A stretch of DNA of 64,000 bases from Vicia villosa (Eukaryota; Streptophyta; Magnoliopsida; Fabales; Fabaceae), in assembly GCF_029867415.1 (NCBI RefSeq), contig NW_026705317.1:310001-374000 (forward strand). Reading direction: 5' to 3'. Positions 1 through 11,964 of this stretch are shown piece after piece. Below the pieces are notes generated by a model, which saw nothing but the letters and a program-made list of their open reading frames with translations, was not told where the DNA came from and ran no database searches. Each line of letters starts with the position of its first letter. The stretch's first letter is position 1. The position numbers were made by a program, and so were the translations under genes.

Positions 1-672
1 CTCAAAGAACTCGATAAAACCTTATCTTCGGCTCAAAATCTGAACAGGCACGTGTGACGAAGAATCGAAGCTAACGAAATTTCTGAGAAAATGTCGCCGG
101 AATGGCCTTCATACGATAAAAATCGAAGAAGTTATGAATTTTCGAACTCGGCACGACATACTCGAAAACACACTTTTTTACCGAAACAACACGACGATCC
201 TTAAAATTCTGGGAATTTTCCATGCATAATTGGCCTTCGGTCCGAACATATGAAATCTTGGTAATGATGCTACGGAGCTCCAGTTAAATTTTCAAGCGAA
301 TCCGGCAAGCGGATTAGGAGATATGAATTTTCCGAGGCGCAAAACCCTACATTCAGCACTATTTTCCACTGCAAAACCTCAAGTAATTGGCCAATTTGAA
401 GACCTTCCTTAAAGAATTGGCTCTCGAGCCGAACCCGAAAGTTGTAGATATCGTCGAAACAATAGGGATATCGCGGGAACTTAACTCATATCACCTTCCA
501 AATAGTATTTGTGAATTTTCTCGTACTTTCACTGTTTTAAGCCATTCTTCATACTTTACTTCCTTAACATCTCAAGAGCTCTTTATTATTTTTCTTCAAT
601 TTTTGGATGACGAAATAAACTTCATTATTAACTTATATCTCAAATAAAGAGGGAAAATTTTGGGGTGCAACA
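1..672 (-). repeat. 3' LTR of element 1 (partial)
   Basis: This stretch matches 13397-14068 nearly base for base and ends in the same TGCAACA. On the minus strand the LTR therefore begins TGTTGCACCCC. Only the first 672 of about 3909 bases are in the window. Small ORFs inside it (for example 387-647) recur in the other LTR and are not genes. Confidence 0.93.
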
Positions 673-685
673 GCTGCCCCTATTC
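673..685 (-). other. polypurine tract of element 1
   Basis: Immediately 5' (in the sense direction) of the 3' LTR the minus strand reads GAATAGGGGCAGC and then the LTR start TGTTGCACC. This is the expected place and composition for the plus-strand primer of reverse transcription. Element 2 has the matching GAACAGGGGCAGC in the same place. Confidence 0.8.
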
Positions 686-686
686 A

Positions 687-2830
687 AACTTCTTGAACCT
701 GACGAGTGAGAAACGAAAGTTTCGAACCGTTGAGGTGGAAGGAGATTGAATACCAGAATGAACTCGAAAATTTGCGCTCTTGATCAATAGAAGATTCCAT
801 CTCGTAATAAGAAGGAATGTACCACCCCGCGAGCAGGGGGGAAAAACTTCAACCGATCTGGATAATAAATTTGCTCCAACTTGTGAAAAAGGAGGAACGG
901 GCACCCACAGGCAGGGGAAAACACTTCAAATGATCTGGGCATCAAGAGAAGAAACATCTCGACTGATCTGAGTATCAGGCGTAGCAGATGTCTCAGAACA
1001 TGCATCGGGATAGATGTCTTAGGTCGATCTGAGAATCGAGGGAGATACGCCAGTTGATCTGGACATCAACGGGTAATAGGTATCTCTGATCTGGGAATCT
1101 GGGCAGACATCTCTTCTGATGCAATTAAATCATCAGGTAGATATTCCAACTAATCTGGGAATTAGTGGCTAGCTCCTTCGTAAGACCACGGGGATCCGGA
1201 GGCGGTTCCTTCAACTGAACGGGAAATCAGGATAGGAACAATATCTCTTCCGAACTGTGTACGCCGGGGAAAGAATGCCTTTAAACTGATCTGGACATGA
1301 TGCCAGAAAATAAGTAGGACAATCTTCATCTGAAAGACAAAGTCGATCAGGCAAACATCTCCATCTGATTTGATGATATCAGTGGCTTGCTCCTTAGTAA
1401 GATCACGGGAGATCCGGAGGCGGTTCCTTCAACTAATCTGAAACTGGATATTAGGATAGGAACTGATGTTTCTTCCGAACTGTGTACGCCGGGTAAAGAA
1501 AACGTCCTCAACTGATAGTAAGGTATCAGGACTAGGCAAACGAGTTTCTTCTTCTGAACGAACTAAATCGTCAGGGAGTAGATATTTCCAACTGATCTGA
1601 TGTATCAGAGGGCTTGCTCCTTCGGAAGATCTTGGGAGATCCGGAGGCGGTTCCTTCAACTGAAAGTGTGGTTTATCAGGAATGGGAACAAATATCTTCC
1701 ACCGATCTGGGGACATCGGGAATAGGAATGTCTTTGAACTGATCTGAGCTGTGCCAGAAAATAAGTAGAACAATCCTCGTCTGATTCAAAACATCAGGAT
1801 AAGCGCCTGTAATGACTAGGCGAATATTGCTCTCTATGGAGCATTTGAATCTGGATGACTTTCCTGTAGAAAGAGACAACAGATATGATATGGTTTATGC
1901 ATGATGTATGTATGAATGTGTATGGAATAACGTTTCCGAGAAGGAAGACGCTATACGCTTTTGAGAATGCAATGCAAATGATGCATGATTCGAACGTTGC
2001 TTGGGGAGACAACGGAGGAGCACTGAATTGCTGAAGAAGTCCTGGAGAGATTATAGAACTCTGCGGAGAGGACAAGATGAGTGACCAAGGGTCACAAACT
2101 GCGAGCTGACAAAGATGGATCGGAAATCTGCTGGAGATGATCAAATCTAGATGCGAGCTCTGGTTGGGGAACAAATCTTGCTTGAAGATATGAACATCCC
2201 ACTTAACTGCTTGGGGAATACCCTTGCAACTTCACTGGAGAAGCAAATTCTCGACATACTGGGGATGAGGAGATAAGAGCAAGTCGTGAAGATAACTCTG
2301 GTGAGGAATGAACAACTTGCTTGTATAGGACACATTCCGCTGGGGATGTCCTAGATGAGAACAGATCCTGCTGAGGATGCATGTGAATCTCTGCTGAGGA
2401 AAGAACCTCCGCGAGCTGCTGGAGATGTGAGAGATCCGCTGGGGATAAGGAACTTGACATAAGAACCTTTGGTTAAGTCAACTCCACTGGGGAACAAGAT
2501 GACTCTCCTGGGGAAAACAAGTCAATCCGCTGGGGAGAGAAAGCCCTCTACTGGGGAAAATGAGGCATTCAGGCAAGGAACCTCATTAAGAGTTAGCTGG
2601 GGAATCAGACACCATTCATCATGATTCAACTGGGGAGAGAAAGCATTCCGTCGGGAATAAGGCTTCTGGAGCATAGAGAATGCGTTAAGATGTGCTTTAC
2701 TGAGGATGTGAGAATCCTGGAACAAAGAAAGTCTCATCTGAATGTACTCAGCTGGGGAGTGAGAATCTTTCATTAGGAAGCACTCGGCTGGGGAGTGAGA
2801 ATCTCTCATGATTTGGTCCGTTGATATGCT
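687..2830 (-). repeat. repeat-rich 3' untranslated part of element 1
   Basis: No coding sequence is visible. The stretch is built of degenerate short repeats. From about 780 to 1800 variants of GATCTGG..ATCAG recur. Between about 1166 and 1700 a 220-bp unit containing GATCCGGAGGCGGTTCCTTC is repeated three times (copies of that core at about 1193, 1410 and 1638). From 2200 to 2830 variants of CTGGGGA recur every 20-40 bp. Long tandem-repeat regions between pol and the 3' LTR are typical of Ogre elements. Confidence 0.75.
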
Positions 2831-3346
2831 GATACGAAGCGCTTGCAAGGACGTACCTGCGAGACAAACAAATGAACATGCCCCAGGATATAGCATGGTA
2901 TCTTGTCCTGCCATCCTGGTTACACAATATTTCGAAGTAGATTCAAAGGTTATATCATTTCTAATCATGTATTGTAAAAGCAATGCAGTTTTCATATGCA
3001 AAGTTTAACACAAACCCAGGACGTTTTATGCAAACAAAGCAGTAAAAGAAAACAGTTGTTTACGATAAAAAGGATCTTTATTAATTGCAAAAGGAATGCT
3101 CATAGAAGAGCGAACATGTTTCAGAAGTAGTTCCTAGTAAGAGGTAACCACACATTTATTGAGTACAAGAGAAATGGCAATGTGAAACGGATATCCATTG
3201 GTTTCGATCCCGCTATCACTTTTATAACTCTGACGTTCTCATCTCCTTGCTTTGGAAGACCGTACTCATTAGGATTGATCACTGCCCGATTTAACAACTG
3301 ATTGATATATATTACTGAACTTGTGGACCCGACGGGGTTTGGGAGT
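2831..3346. other. untranslated spacer of element 1
   Basis: This lies between the CTGGGGA repeats and the hairpin modules. I see no ORF with recognisable homology and no clear repeat here. Confidence 0.5.
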
Positions 3347-3521
3347 GCCTTTAGGGATTTGAGTTGCCAGGTGCAAACTTAAGAACACGGAGTCTTGCTT
3401 ATCCCTCGGTCGGGAGCCCTAAACAAAGTGATTGGATGTTGTGCATGCTTTAGGGATTTGAGCTGCCAGGTGCAAACTCAAGAACACGGAGTCTTGCTTA
3501 TCCCTCGGTCGGGAGCCCTAA
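3347..3521. repeat. two hairpin-forming modules in the 3' untranslated part
   Basis: Two copies (about 3347-3422 and 3445-3521) of a 75-bp module lie in tandem. Each starts GCTTTAGGGATTTGAG or GCCTTTAGGG and ends CGGGAGCCCTAA(GC), so the ends can pair (TTAGGG with CCCTAA). Inside is a second short hairpin, TCCCTCGGTCGGGA. A third, more diverged copy lies at 8622-8706 upstream of the protease. Confidence 0.75.
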
Positions 3522-3629
3522 GCATGTATGAAGGGTGATTGCCAAGGTGGCATGCGAGATGTAGTCATTCGCTTTTGTCCCTTTTTTGCCTAAGCCGCCC
3601 TTTCGGGTTTTCAACTTAGCGGGTATATT

Positions 3630-3705
3630 TGTTTCTTTTTCATTCTTTTGCCTGATTCCTTTTCTATTCTTTTTCTTTTTTTTTCTTTTTTCTTCTTTTT
3701 TTTTA
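3630..3705 (-). other. purine-rich sense-strand tract just 3' of integrase
   Basis: The plus strand is almost pure T and C here, so the element sense strand is an almost pure A/G run directly after the integrase stop codon. It could be a secondary polypurine tract or simply low-complexity sequence. Confidence 0.4.
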
Positions 3706-3711
3706 TCAGGT

Positions 3712-6700
3712 CTATGCGAAGTATTTTTTGACTACATCTGCGTTCACAGGGTGTGGAAAGTTCTCGCCATCCATCGTTGCAAGCATCATGGCACCGCCAG
3801 AGAACACTTTCTGCACAACAAAGGGACCTTCATACGTCGGAGTCCACTTGCCTCGAGGATCTCCTTGAGGAAGAATAATTCTTTTGAGTACCAGGTCGCC
3901 CGGTTTGTAGCTTTGGGGTCGCACCCGCTTGTCAAAAGCTTTTCTCATCTTCTTTTGATATACCTGACCATGACCAATAGCCGCTAAACGCTTTTCATCA
4001 ATGAGATTCAACTGATCCAATCGATTCTGTACCCATTCTGACTCGTCAAGCTCGACGTCTTTCATGATCCTCAGGGAAGGAATCTCAACTTCAACAGGCA
4101 ATACCGCTTCCATACCATAAACAAGTGAGAAAGGAGTTGCACCAGTCGACGTACGCACAGAGGTGCGATAACCATGCAAGGCGAAAGGGAGCATTTCATG
4201 CCAATCTCGGTAGGTCACTACCATCTTTTGCACAATCTTCTTAATGTTTTTATTGGCCGCTTCGACAGCGCCATTCATCTTTGGACGATACGGAGAAGAA
4301 TTGTGGTGCTTGATCTTGAAGGACTCACAAAGCTCCTTCATCATCTTGTTATTGAGATTCGATCCATTATCAGTAATGATCTTCTCAGGAATCCCATAAC
4401 GACAGATTATGTTGTGCTTGATAAAGCGAGTAATCACTTGCTTGGTGACATTCGCATAGGATGCGGCTTCAACCCACTTGGTGAAGTAATCAATGGCAAC
4501 CAAAATGAAGCGATGTCCATTGGAAGCAGTAGGCTTAATCTCTCCAATCATATCAATGCCCCACATTGCAAAAGGCCACGGAGAAGTCAAGACATTCAAA
4601 GGCACAGGCGGCACGTGCACTTTATCAGCATAGATCTGGCACTTGTGACAAATTCTGACATGGTTATGACAATCAGTTTCCATAGTGGACCAATAGTAAC
4701 CAGCCCTCAAGATTTTCTTAGCCATCGTATGCCCACTAGAATGGGTACCAAACTCGCCTTCGTGCATTTCCTCTATGATTTTCGAAGCTTCTTCCTTAAC
4801 AACACATCGAAGCAACACACCGTCATGATGCCTCTTGTACAATACCCCACCGTTGAGGTAAAACTTAGCTGCAAACCTTCTCAAAAACTTCTTATCAGTC
4901 ACCGAAGCTTCAGGAGGATACTCTTGAGTTTCGAGGAAATTTTTGATATCATGATACCATGGATTACCATCCAATTCAACATCAACCTCAAAGCAAAACG
5001 CCGGCTCATCCAACCGGTTGATGGTGATGTTAGGCGCTTCATTGGCCCATTTCACTTTGAACATGGAAGCCAGAGTAGCGAGAGCATCAGCAAGATTGTT
5101 CTCTTCTCTAGAAATATGCTCGAATGTGATCTCATCAAAGTACGGAATGAGTCTCATCACATGCTCCCTGTATGGAATCAGATTCTGATGGCGAGTTTCC
5201 CAATCTCCATTGATTTGGCTAATGACAAGATTGGAATCCCCAAAAACTTTCAAGTACTTGATTCGCAAATCGATCGCAGCTTCGATACCATAGATGCAAG
5301 CTTCATACTCAGCCATGTTATTGGTGCAATCAAAACAGATTCGGGCTGTAAACGGAATATGAAAACCTGATGGAGAAGTAATTACAGCTCCAACACCATT
5401 CCCGAGTGCATTAGAGGCACCATCGAACACGAGCGTCCATCGCGATCCTGGTTCGGGTCCTTCCTCTGGGCCAGGAATGTTACAATCTCTGATGTACAGA
5501 ACATCCTCATCGGGGAATTCAAACTTCATCGGTTCATAATCTTCAACAGGCTGGTGCGCAAGATAATCTGCCAACACACTACTTTTGATGGCTTTCTGGG
5601 TAGTATACTGGATATCATATTCAGTCAAGATCATTTGCCACCTGGCTACTCTTCCGGAAAGAGCGGGCTTCTCAAAAACATACTTGATAGGATCCATCTT
5701 GGAAATCAACAAGGTGGTGTGAACCAACATATACTGCCTCAGCCAGCGAGCAGCCCACACCAAAGCACAGCAAGTTTTCTCGAGCAGTGAGTATCGGGAT
5801 TCACAGTCGGTAAACTTTTTGCTAAGATAGTATATTGCATGCTCTTTTCGGCCAGACTCGTCATGTTGACCCAACACACATCCCATTGAATTTTCAAGAA
5901 CTGTGAGGTACATAATCAAAGGCCTTCCTGGAACTGGAGGCATTAGTATCGGAGGTTCTTGCAGATACTCTTTCACTTTTTCAAATGCTTTTTGGCAATC
6001 ATTATTCCACCTGGTCGTCTGATCTTTTCTTAGTAACTTGAATATTGGTTCACAAGTGGCTGTAAGATGAGAGATGAATCTAGCAATGTAGTTCAACCTC
6101 CCTAAGAAACCACGAACCTCTTTTTCTGTTCTCGGCTCAGGCATCTCTTGTATAGCTTTTATTTTGGCAGGATCAACCTCAATACCTTTCCCACTAACAA
6201 CAAAGCCCAACAACTTTCCGGATCGCACTCCGAAAGTGCATTTGTTTGGATTCAACCTCAGTCTGAATTCCCGAAGCCTTTCAAACAATTTTTGCAAATG
6301 AACCAAATGCTCTTCTTCATTATGAGATTTTGCAATCATGTCGTCAACATACACTTCAATCTCTTTGTGAATCATGTCGTGAAAAAGAGTCACCATGGCA
6401 CGCTGAGACGTTGCCCCGGCATTTTTCAACCCAAAAGGCATAACTTTATAGCAGAAAGTCCCCCACGGTATGATAAACGTTGTTTTCTCCATGTCTTCTG
6501 GTGCCATCTTGATCTGATTGTACCTAGAGAAGCCATCCATGAAGGAAAAGACTTTGAAAGGAGCAGTATTATCCACCAACACGTCAATGTGAGGAAGAGG
6601 AAAATTATCTTTCAGACTCGCCCTATTCAGATCTCTGTAATCAACACACATCCTGACCTTTCCGTCCTTCTTAGGTACAGGAACAATATTCGCAACCCAC

Positions 6701-7180
6701 GGCGGGTAATTCACAACTTGCAGAAAGCCAGCATCAAACTGTTTCTCAACCTCTTTCTTAATCTTCTCAGACATATCTGGGCGAGTCCTTCGAAGCTTCT
6801 GCTTGACAGGAGGACTGTCTTCCTTGAGAGGTAGGCGGTGTACTACAATATCTGTATCGAGACCAGGCATATCCTCATAAGACCAAGCGAAGATGTCCGC
6901 ATACTCTTTCAACATAGCAATAAGCCTCTACTTCACACTATCCTCAAGCGCAGCCCCTATCTTGACTTCTCGGACTTGCTCTTTAGTGCCAACATTTACC
7001 ATCTCAATTACCTCCTGATGCGGTTGAATCGCTTTCTTTTCTTGTTTCAATAATCTGGCCCACTCATCGGGGAGATCACAATCTTCATAAGCTTCCTCCT
7101 CGGCTTGGTAGATCGGATTGTCAAAATCATAATAAGCAATAGCGGAACTGTTACCAATGGAATCCGTGGTAGTGGAACAT
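3712..7180 (-). pseudogene. pol exon 2: RT, two RNase H domains and integrase, one nonsense codon
   Basis: This is the replication and integration enzyme part of element 1. The reading frame starts after the splice acceptor at 7181, runs through an acidic linker, and is broken by a TAG at 6928-6930. From the ATG at 6915 it is open for 1067 codons. RT has FMDGFSRY (about residues 125-132) and YVDD (189-192). A degenerate gypsy RNase H lies near 330-455 (first catalytic position not Asp). A second, archaeal-type RNase H at about 492-615 keeps FDGAS with D498 and D560. Integrase has the H-H-C-C finger (C756, C759) and catalytic D788, D849 and E885. The double RNase H is a known Tat/Ogre trait. 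Apart from the TAG the frame is intact, so loss of function is recent. ORFs on the opposite strand (such as 4174-5370) are shadows. Confidence 0.92.
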
Positions 7181-7434
7181 CTGCATGATCGATGTTTTTA
7201 TTTTAGTTTTATTTTTTTATTAAGCTATGTGCAAGTGTGTGCAAAAAACGTTGTCATTTAAAGGAAAAAATTTAAAAAGAAAGACAAAGAGCAAAACATT
7301 TGAATGCAAAAACGTCCTTATTTTATGATTAACTTTGAAAATGCGAACTGCATGGCCCTACAAATGATTCACTACGCCTTGGGCAGAGCGTAGGAATTAT
7401 GGCATGATAAGAAAAGTAAAAACAAGGAATTTAC
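7181..7434 (-). other. predicted intron between protease and RT exons
   Basis: The protease frame ends at a TAA that lies inside a good donor (CAGGA|GTAAAT). 254 bases on, after an AT-rich stretch, comes a good acceptor (CATGCAG|ATG). Joining the two restores one continuous frame leading into the acidic linker before RT. Ogre elements are known to carry an intron at this position. Unspliced RNA would make protease without RT, so splicing could set the protein ratio. Confidence 0.8.
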
Positions 7435-8870
7435 TCCTGAGCTTGTGTAACTTGGATGACTTCTTCAATTGTCCAGTTGCGAGGTATCTCCCCAGGAATA
7501 CTTGGACGGATCCAGCTATCAAAGTCACAATCACTATCCACCTCTTCACCATCGCCAATGGCATTAACCTGACCATCTTGAATAACACCCCCACTCACGA
7601 ACTTGATCGGGCTGAGTACACCAGACTTGGGCGATGCGTTCTGCTTTCCGGGATTGAAACCAAGACCATTCTTGTCAAATTTGGGACGCACGTCAATTAC
7701 TTGCCCCCAGCCTTCCACTCTTCCAGTCTCAACAACAACCTGAGCACCTTTCAAAGAGGACATAATCTTTTCTGGCTTCGTGATCTCATAAGGAGGAGTT
7801 CTCACAGCATTCACAGCCTCAAACGCTTGAAACGGAGTCTCATGTATTTCACCTTCGATCTCCACATATCGGAAAGAGGACAAGTGACTCACGATATAAT
7901 CTTCCTCACCACAAACCGTCACCACTTTACTGTCACCCGGGTACTTCAACTTCTGATGAAGAGTGGATGTCACAGCACCGGCCTTGTGAATCCATGGTCG
8001 TCCCAATAAACAACAGTAAGCGGGTTGAATCTCCATGACATAAAAGGTTATAGTACAGATCTGAGGACCCACTTGGATTGGTAGATCTACCTCCCCGAAC
8101 ACAGACCTCCTTGAACCGTCAAAGGCGCGCACTATCAACTCACTTGGCCTTAACTCAACACCGGCATAGTCAATTCGAATGAGAGCTGATTTGGGCAGCA
8201 CATTTAAAGAAGACCCAGTATCAACCAAAACACGGGACAAGGTCGTCCCCTTACACTCAATCGAAATATGCAAAGCCTTGTTATGGTTTCTCCCTTCTGG
8301 CGGAAGATCACAATCTGTAAATCCCAAACCGTTCCCAGCAGAGATGTTATTGGCTACCGCTTCTAACTGATTCACGGATATTTCATGCGGGACGTAAGCA
8401 CCATTCAGAATTCTCAAGAGAGCATCTCTATGACATTCTGAACACATCAACAGTTGCAAGATGGAAATCTTTGACTGAGTCTGACCCAACTGCTCAACCA
8501 CTTTGTAATCAGACTTCCTGATAATTCTCAACAGTTCCTCCACATCCTTGGAAGACACAACACTATCAGGTGCCCCACTCTGAATCGGAGAATTCTGGCG
8601 AAGTCGCATGGAATTTTGTAAGTGCTTTAGGGATTCGAACAATGCAAATGGTGCAATGCTCAAGATAGACAATGTCTTGCTTATCCCTCGTGCGGGAGCC
8701 CCAAGCAATTTCAAGTACTTGCAGATCATAACATCATAACCAGGTGCCTCGAGATAGAATTCACACCTAGTTTCATCGTCATCAAGCAGAGAATCTGTAG
8801 ACATCCACACAGTACAGAGCTTAACCAGTTGCAAATAAAGCAAGCATGGAAGCAAATGAGCATAAGACAT
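7435..8870 (-). CDS. gag-end/aspartic protease exon of element 1, 5' truncated
   Basis: The open frame has 479 codons. Only the part below about 8600 (from residue 92, QNSPIQSGAPD) resembles Ogre gag-pol: a helix-rich linker (KSDYKVVEQLGQTQSKI) and then a retroviral-type aspartic protease with active site VDTGSSLN (D217) and a downstream LLGRPWIH that supplies the second conserved glycine region. The first 90 residues are translated untranslated-region sequence and include a copy of the hairpin module at 8622-8706. They are unlikely to be real protein. No capsid or zinc knuckle is present. The true start is unknown. The 3' end splices to the RT exon. Confidence 0.75.
8622..8706. repeat. third, diverged hairpin module next to the protease
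   Basis: GTGCTTTAGGGATTCGA at the start and CTTGCTTATCCCTCGTGCGGGAGCCCC at the end (interrupted pairing GGGA..TCCC) match the two modules at 3347-3521. It sits exactly where homology to Ogre gag-pol stops, so it may mark the junction of the deletion that removed gag. Confidence 0.6.
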
Positions 8871-10138
8871 GAGAATCAGATAAACTTGTCTTCCGGTCCT
8901 CTTTAGTCGTTGCTAAAAACAAACCCCTTGAGTTCATGAGAGAAAAGAGGTTATTCATTGATGAGGAGCTTCAGAAACCACAAAATTATGGAAGAAATCC
9001 ATGAAGTGCTCCCTGAGTCTTTCTTATCAAGAATCCTTGAGCACGGGTCACAACTTGCATGTCTTCATAAACAACCCCAACCGAGCTTTCATCTTGGTCA
9101 AATCCCCACAAAGTTGTTCCATGAATGATCTTGGAGGATACAACAATGGCAAGTCGAGTTTGGAGAGATTACCAAGTCTGAATAAGAGACCCACGGTCTC
9201 GAATACCTGTTATGCATGAAATATATGAGATGCATGATATGCGTGAAATGCCATGTTCATTCGATTTCCAGGGAATCCTCATGTTTTGATTTTTTTGATA
9301 ACAAAAGATATGAGAGCTCGACACGAAGTTTAAAGATATGACTCCTTGGAAATGGAAGGAACGTGTATGCTAGTTATTTTCTGTACATCATTTTTTGGAA
9401 AGTAAATATGCAATGATGCGAAGTGGTGGGGCTTGTTGCCGCCCACCAGGCATTCTGGACTGCCGGTAGCACACATAATACAAAGCCAAAGGTTCGGCCC
9501 CCAAATGGTATACCACACAGAACACGGAATGTCAATCCACGGAACCAAAGCCCATAGTCAATAACACACTGGGATAGAACATAGATTACCACTTGAACAA
9601 GAACCATAGTACCCCACGAACAGGAACAGCGGTAACCCACGAACAAGAACAGCGGTAACCCACGAACAAGAACAGCGGTCACCAACAATGTACCTGTTAA
9701 ATGATCATTGATTCCCGCCCCACTCACGGGTAAAATCTAGGCCAAGGTAAGGTCATGAAACGCAGTATACGGTCCGCCCGAAGGTAAGCATCATCACAGC
9801 GCGTAAGCGGGTGACGATAATACCTCCGTTTGAAACCACTACTCTGCTCGTGGTCACATAATCCATCCCGAGATGTACACCTCGAGACAAACCATGCTCC
9901 CACTCTATCCTAGGGTTCCTATGGTTCACACATAGCCTGGGTAATGGGCCTTTTACCTCTTGAAACACCCACCCAACAAACAGAGATCCAGACAGTCCAG
10001 AATATGATGCATAAAAGTAAAAGCGCACATAGGATGCAATGCAAACGGATAAATATGCAAAGCAGTAAAAACACCCAATGATAAACACACAAGCGCTAGG
10101 ATCGACTCGCTGAGTCCGGACCAGCAACAAGTCGGTTA
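8871..10138 (-). other. 5' leader of element 1, no gag or ORF1 found
   Basis: In a complete Ogre this interval would hold ORF1 and gag and be several kilobases long. Here it is 1.3 kb with no domain I recognise; the ORFs present are short and without homology. At about 9605-9690 a 23-bp unit (ACCCACGAACAAGAACAGCGG) is repeated about three times. Confidence 0.6.
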
Positions 10139-10157
10139 CTCCCCAGCAGAGTCGCCA
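10139..10157 (-). other. primer binding site (tRNA-Arg type)
   Basis: The minus strand reads TGGCGACTCTGCTGGGGA two bases after the LTR end. This complements the 3' end of plant tRNA-Arg(UCG) with one apparent mismatch. Ogre elements are known to prime from tRNA-Arg. Element 2 has the identical site. Confidence 0.85.
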
Positions 10158-11964
10158 GCTGTCGCTACCGCGAAAATTAACAGAGTCGCCACTAACATAT
10201 TTATCCTGAAAAGGAAGGGAATGCCAGCAAACCACAAAACAAAACAACGGTCTCACGACCAGAGAAAAAGGGTAAGGGAGTCGGTTACGCGAGGGGAAGG
10301 TACTAGCACCCCTCGCGCCCATCGTACTCGATGGTATCCACGCCTGTGTCTAAATCTATGGGTGTGTAACAAAACTATGATAATCTGGACTAAAATGAAT
10401 GCAGAATGTAGGGAAAAGAAAGGATTGTGCTCGCACGGGCCCTACCCCGCTGCCTACGTATCTGTTTTGCAGAATTAGAGCTACCGTAGCTCGGCTAACT
10501 AATTTCTGTTTGTTTTGTATTTTTTAGGTGAACGAGTTACATCACACTCCGCTGCTCGACCTTTGGAGACTTATGCTTGGGAATGGAGCGGAAATAACAA
10601 GCTCTTAAGAAAAGAAAATCAAAGAGTGTGGTTTGTGTTTTAAAGAATGCATGAGGAAGACCTAAGCTACGGGGGAAAGCTTGCTACCTAATATTATCAT
10701 ACAAAGGGTACAAGTCTAAGCTAAGCTATCAACCTACGAGGGAAAAGGGAAAGCACACAATGGGCACACAAACGAGCATCCACTCGTAAAGCAAACAAAA
10801 CCAACGGTACTGACCGAATGGTAGAAAAGCGGTCCCGCCATAGCCAAGGGGAGCAGCTCAACCCAAGTCAACCAAGCATTAGACCTCGTGAAAATGATCG
10901 GGCCATAGACAAGAGGGCGGACCCCTCTCAGCAACCAAGCCGTCACGGATCGTAAAGGAAAACGGTGCGTGCGTACACCGAGCATCAACGTCAAGCGACG
11001 CGAGCTATAGGAAAGGCGGGGGTCCGGCTACATGAACCCTTTTCCTGACATACTCGATAACAAGATCTTGTGCGAGTTCGGAAGCGAGCAACGCGTAGCG
11101 TGCGCATACCAAACGGACTCGATGAGACTAGGCGGGGGTTGATTACGAACCCTTGACCGCATGCCTTCCATGAGGACTTAACGGAGTCCCATATAGGACT
11201 TATTACACCGTGACTCCCTGCCGCAAAGCACAAATATAAACACACCAACAAAAACAGAGCCTCTTTCGAGGACTTGGCCAGATGCATGTCTAAGTCCTAC
11301 TTCTCATGTTAAAGGATGATGCGGGAAAGCGATAAAGTGCGAGAGAAATAAAATGAAACGGGATCAATACCAAACGGATGATGATCCGTAAACTAAAGAG
11401 AGGCGAAGCGAAGAAACTAGAATCCCGCAAGCGAGCTAGCAAAGCAGAAGCAAATGGTCAGCACACCGATTAGCCATAAAGCACACACAGGTCGACACGT
11501 GCGTCGAGCATAATCATGATACACCTGCAAGAGTAACAAGCAAACCCAAACAAGCAGATATAAAGCAATACGATCGTGTCTCCAAGTCGAGAGCACGATA
11601 CGAGTCAATGAGATATAATCGTATTCCGCAAGTGAAGCGGAACACTCAAGCAATGAGTATCAATCGGTGACCGTCCAAAAGCCTCGCACACTAGCACACA
11701 AGTTAGAGATAACAAACATCGCAATCGGAATTACGTTATTGCTATAAGCCAAAAGAAATTGGTAAGTAATGTAAACATGAAATGGACAATGAAACATCAA
11801 AGAGGAATCAAACATGAATGGTCTACAAATTAATGAAAACAAAGTATCTAGCTAGATAGTACATCTCATGAACTTTCCGACGATATAAAGAACACGCAAA
11901 TCGGAGCTACGAGCGAAAAGTTATGCAAGATAGAAGTTAGAAAAGAAAAACACAAAAATTGCAC

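Noticed and set aside
4174..5370. 398-codon plus-strand ORF
   Set aside because: Lies antisense to the RT-RNase H-integrase frame and has no domain of its own.
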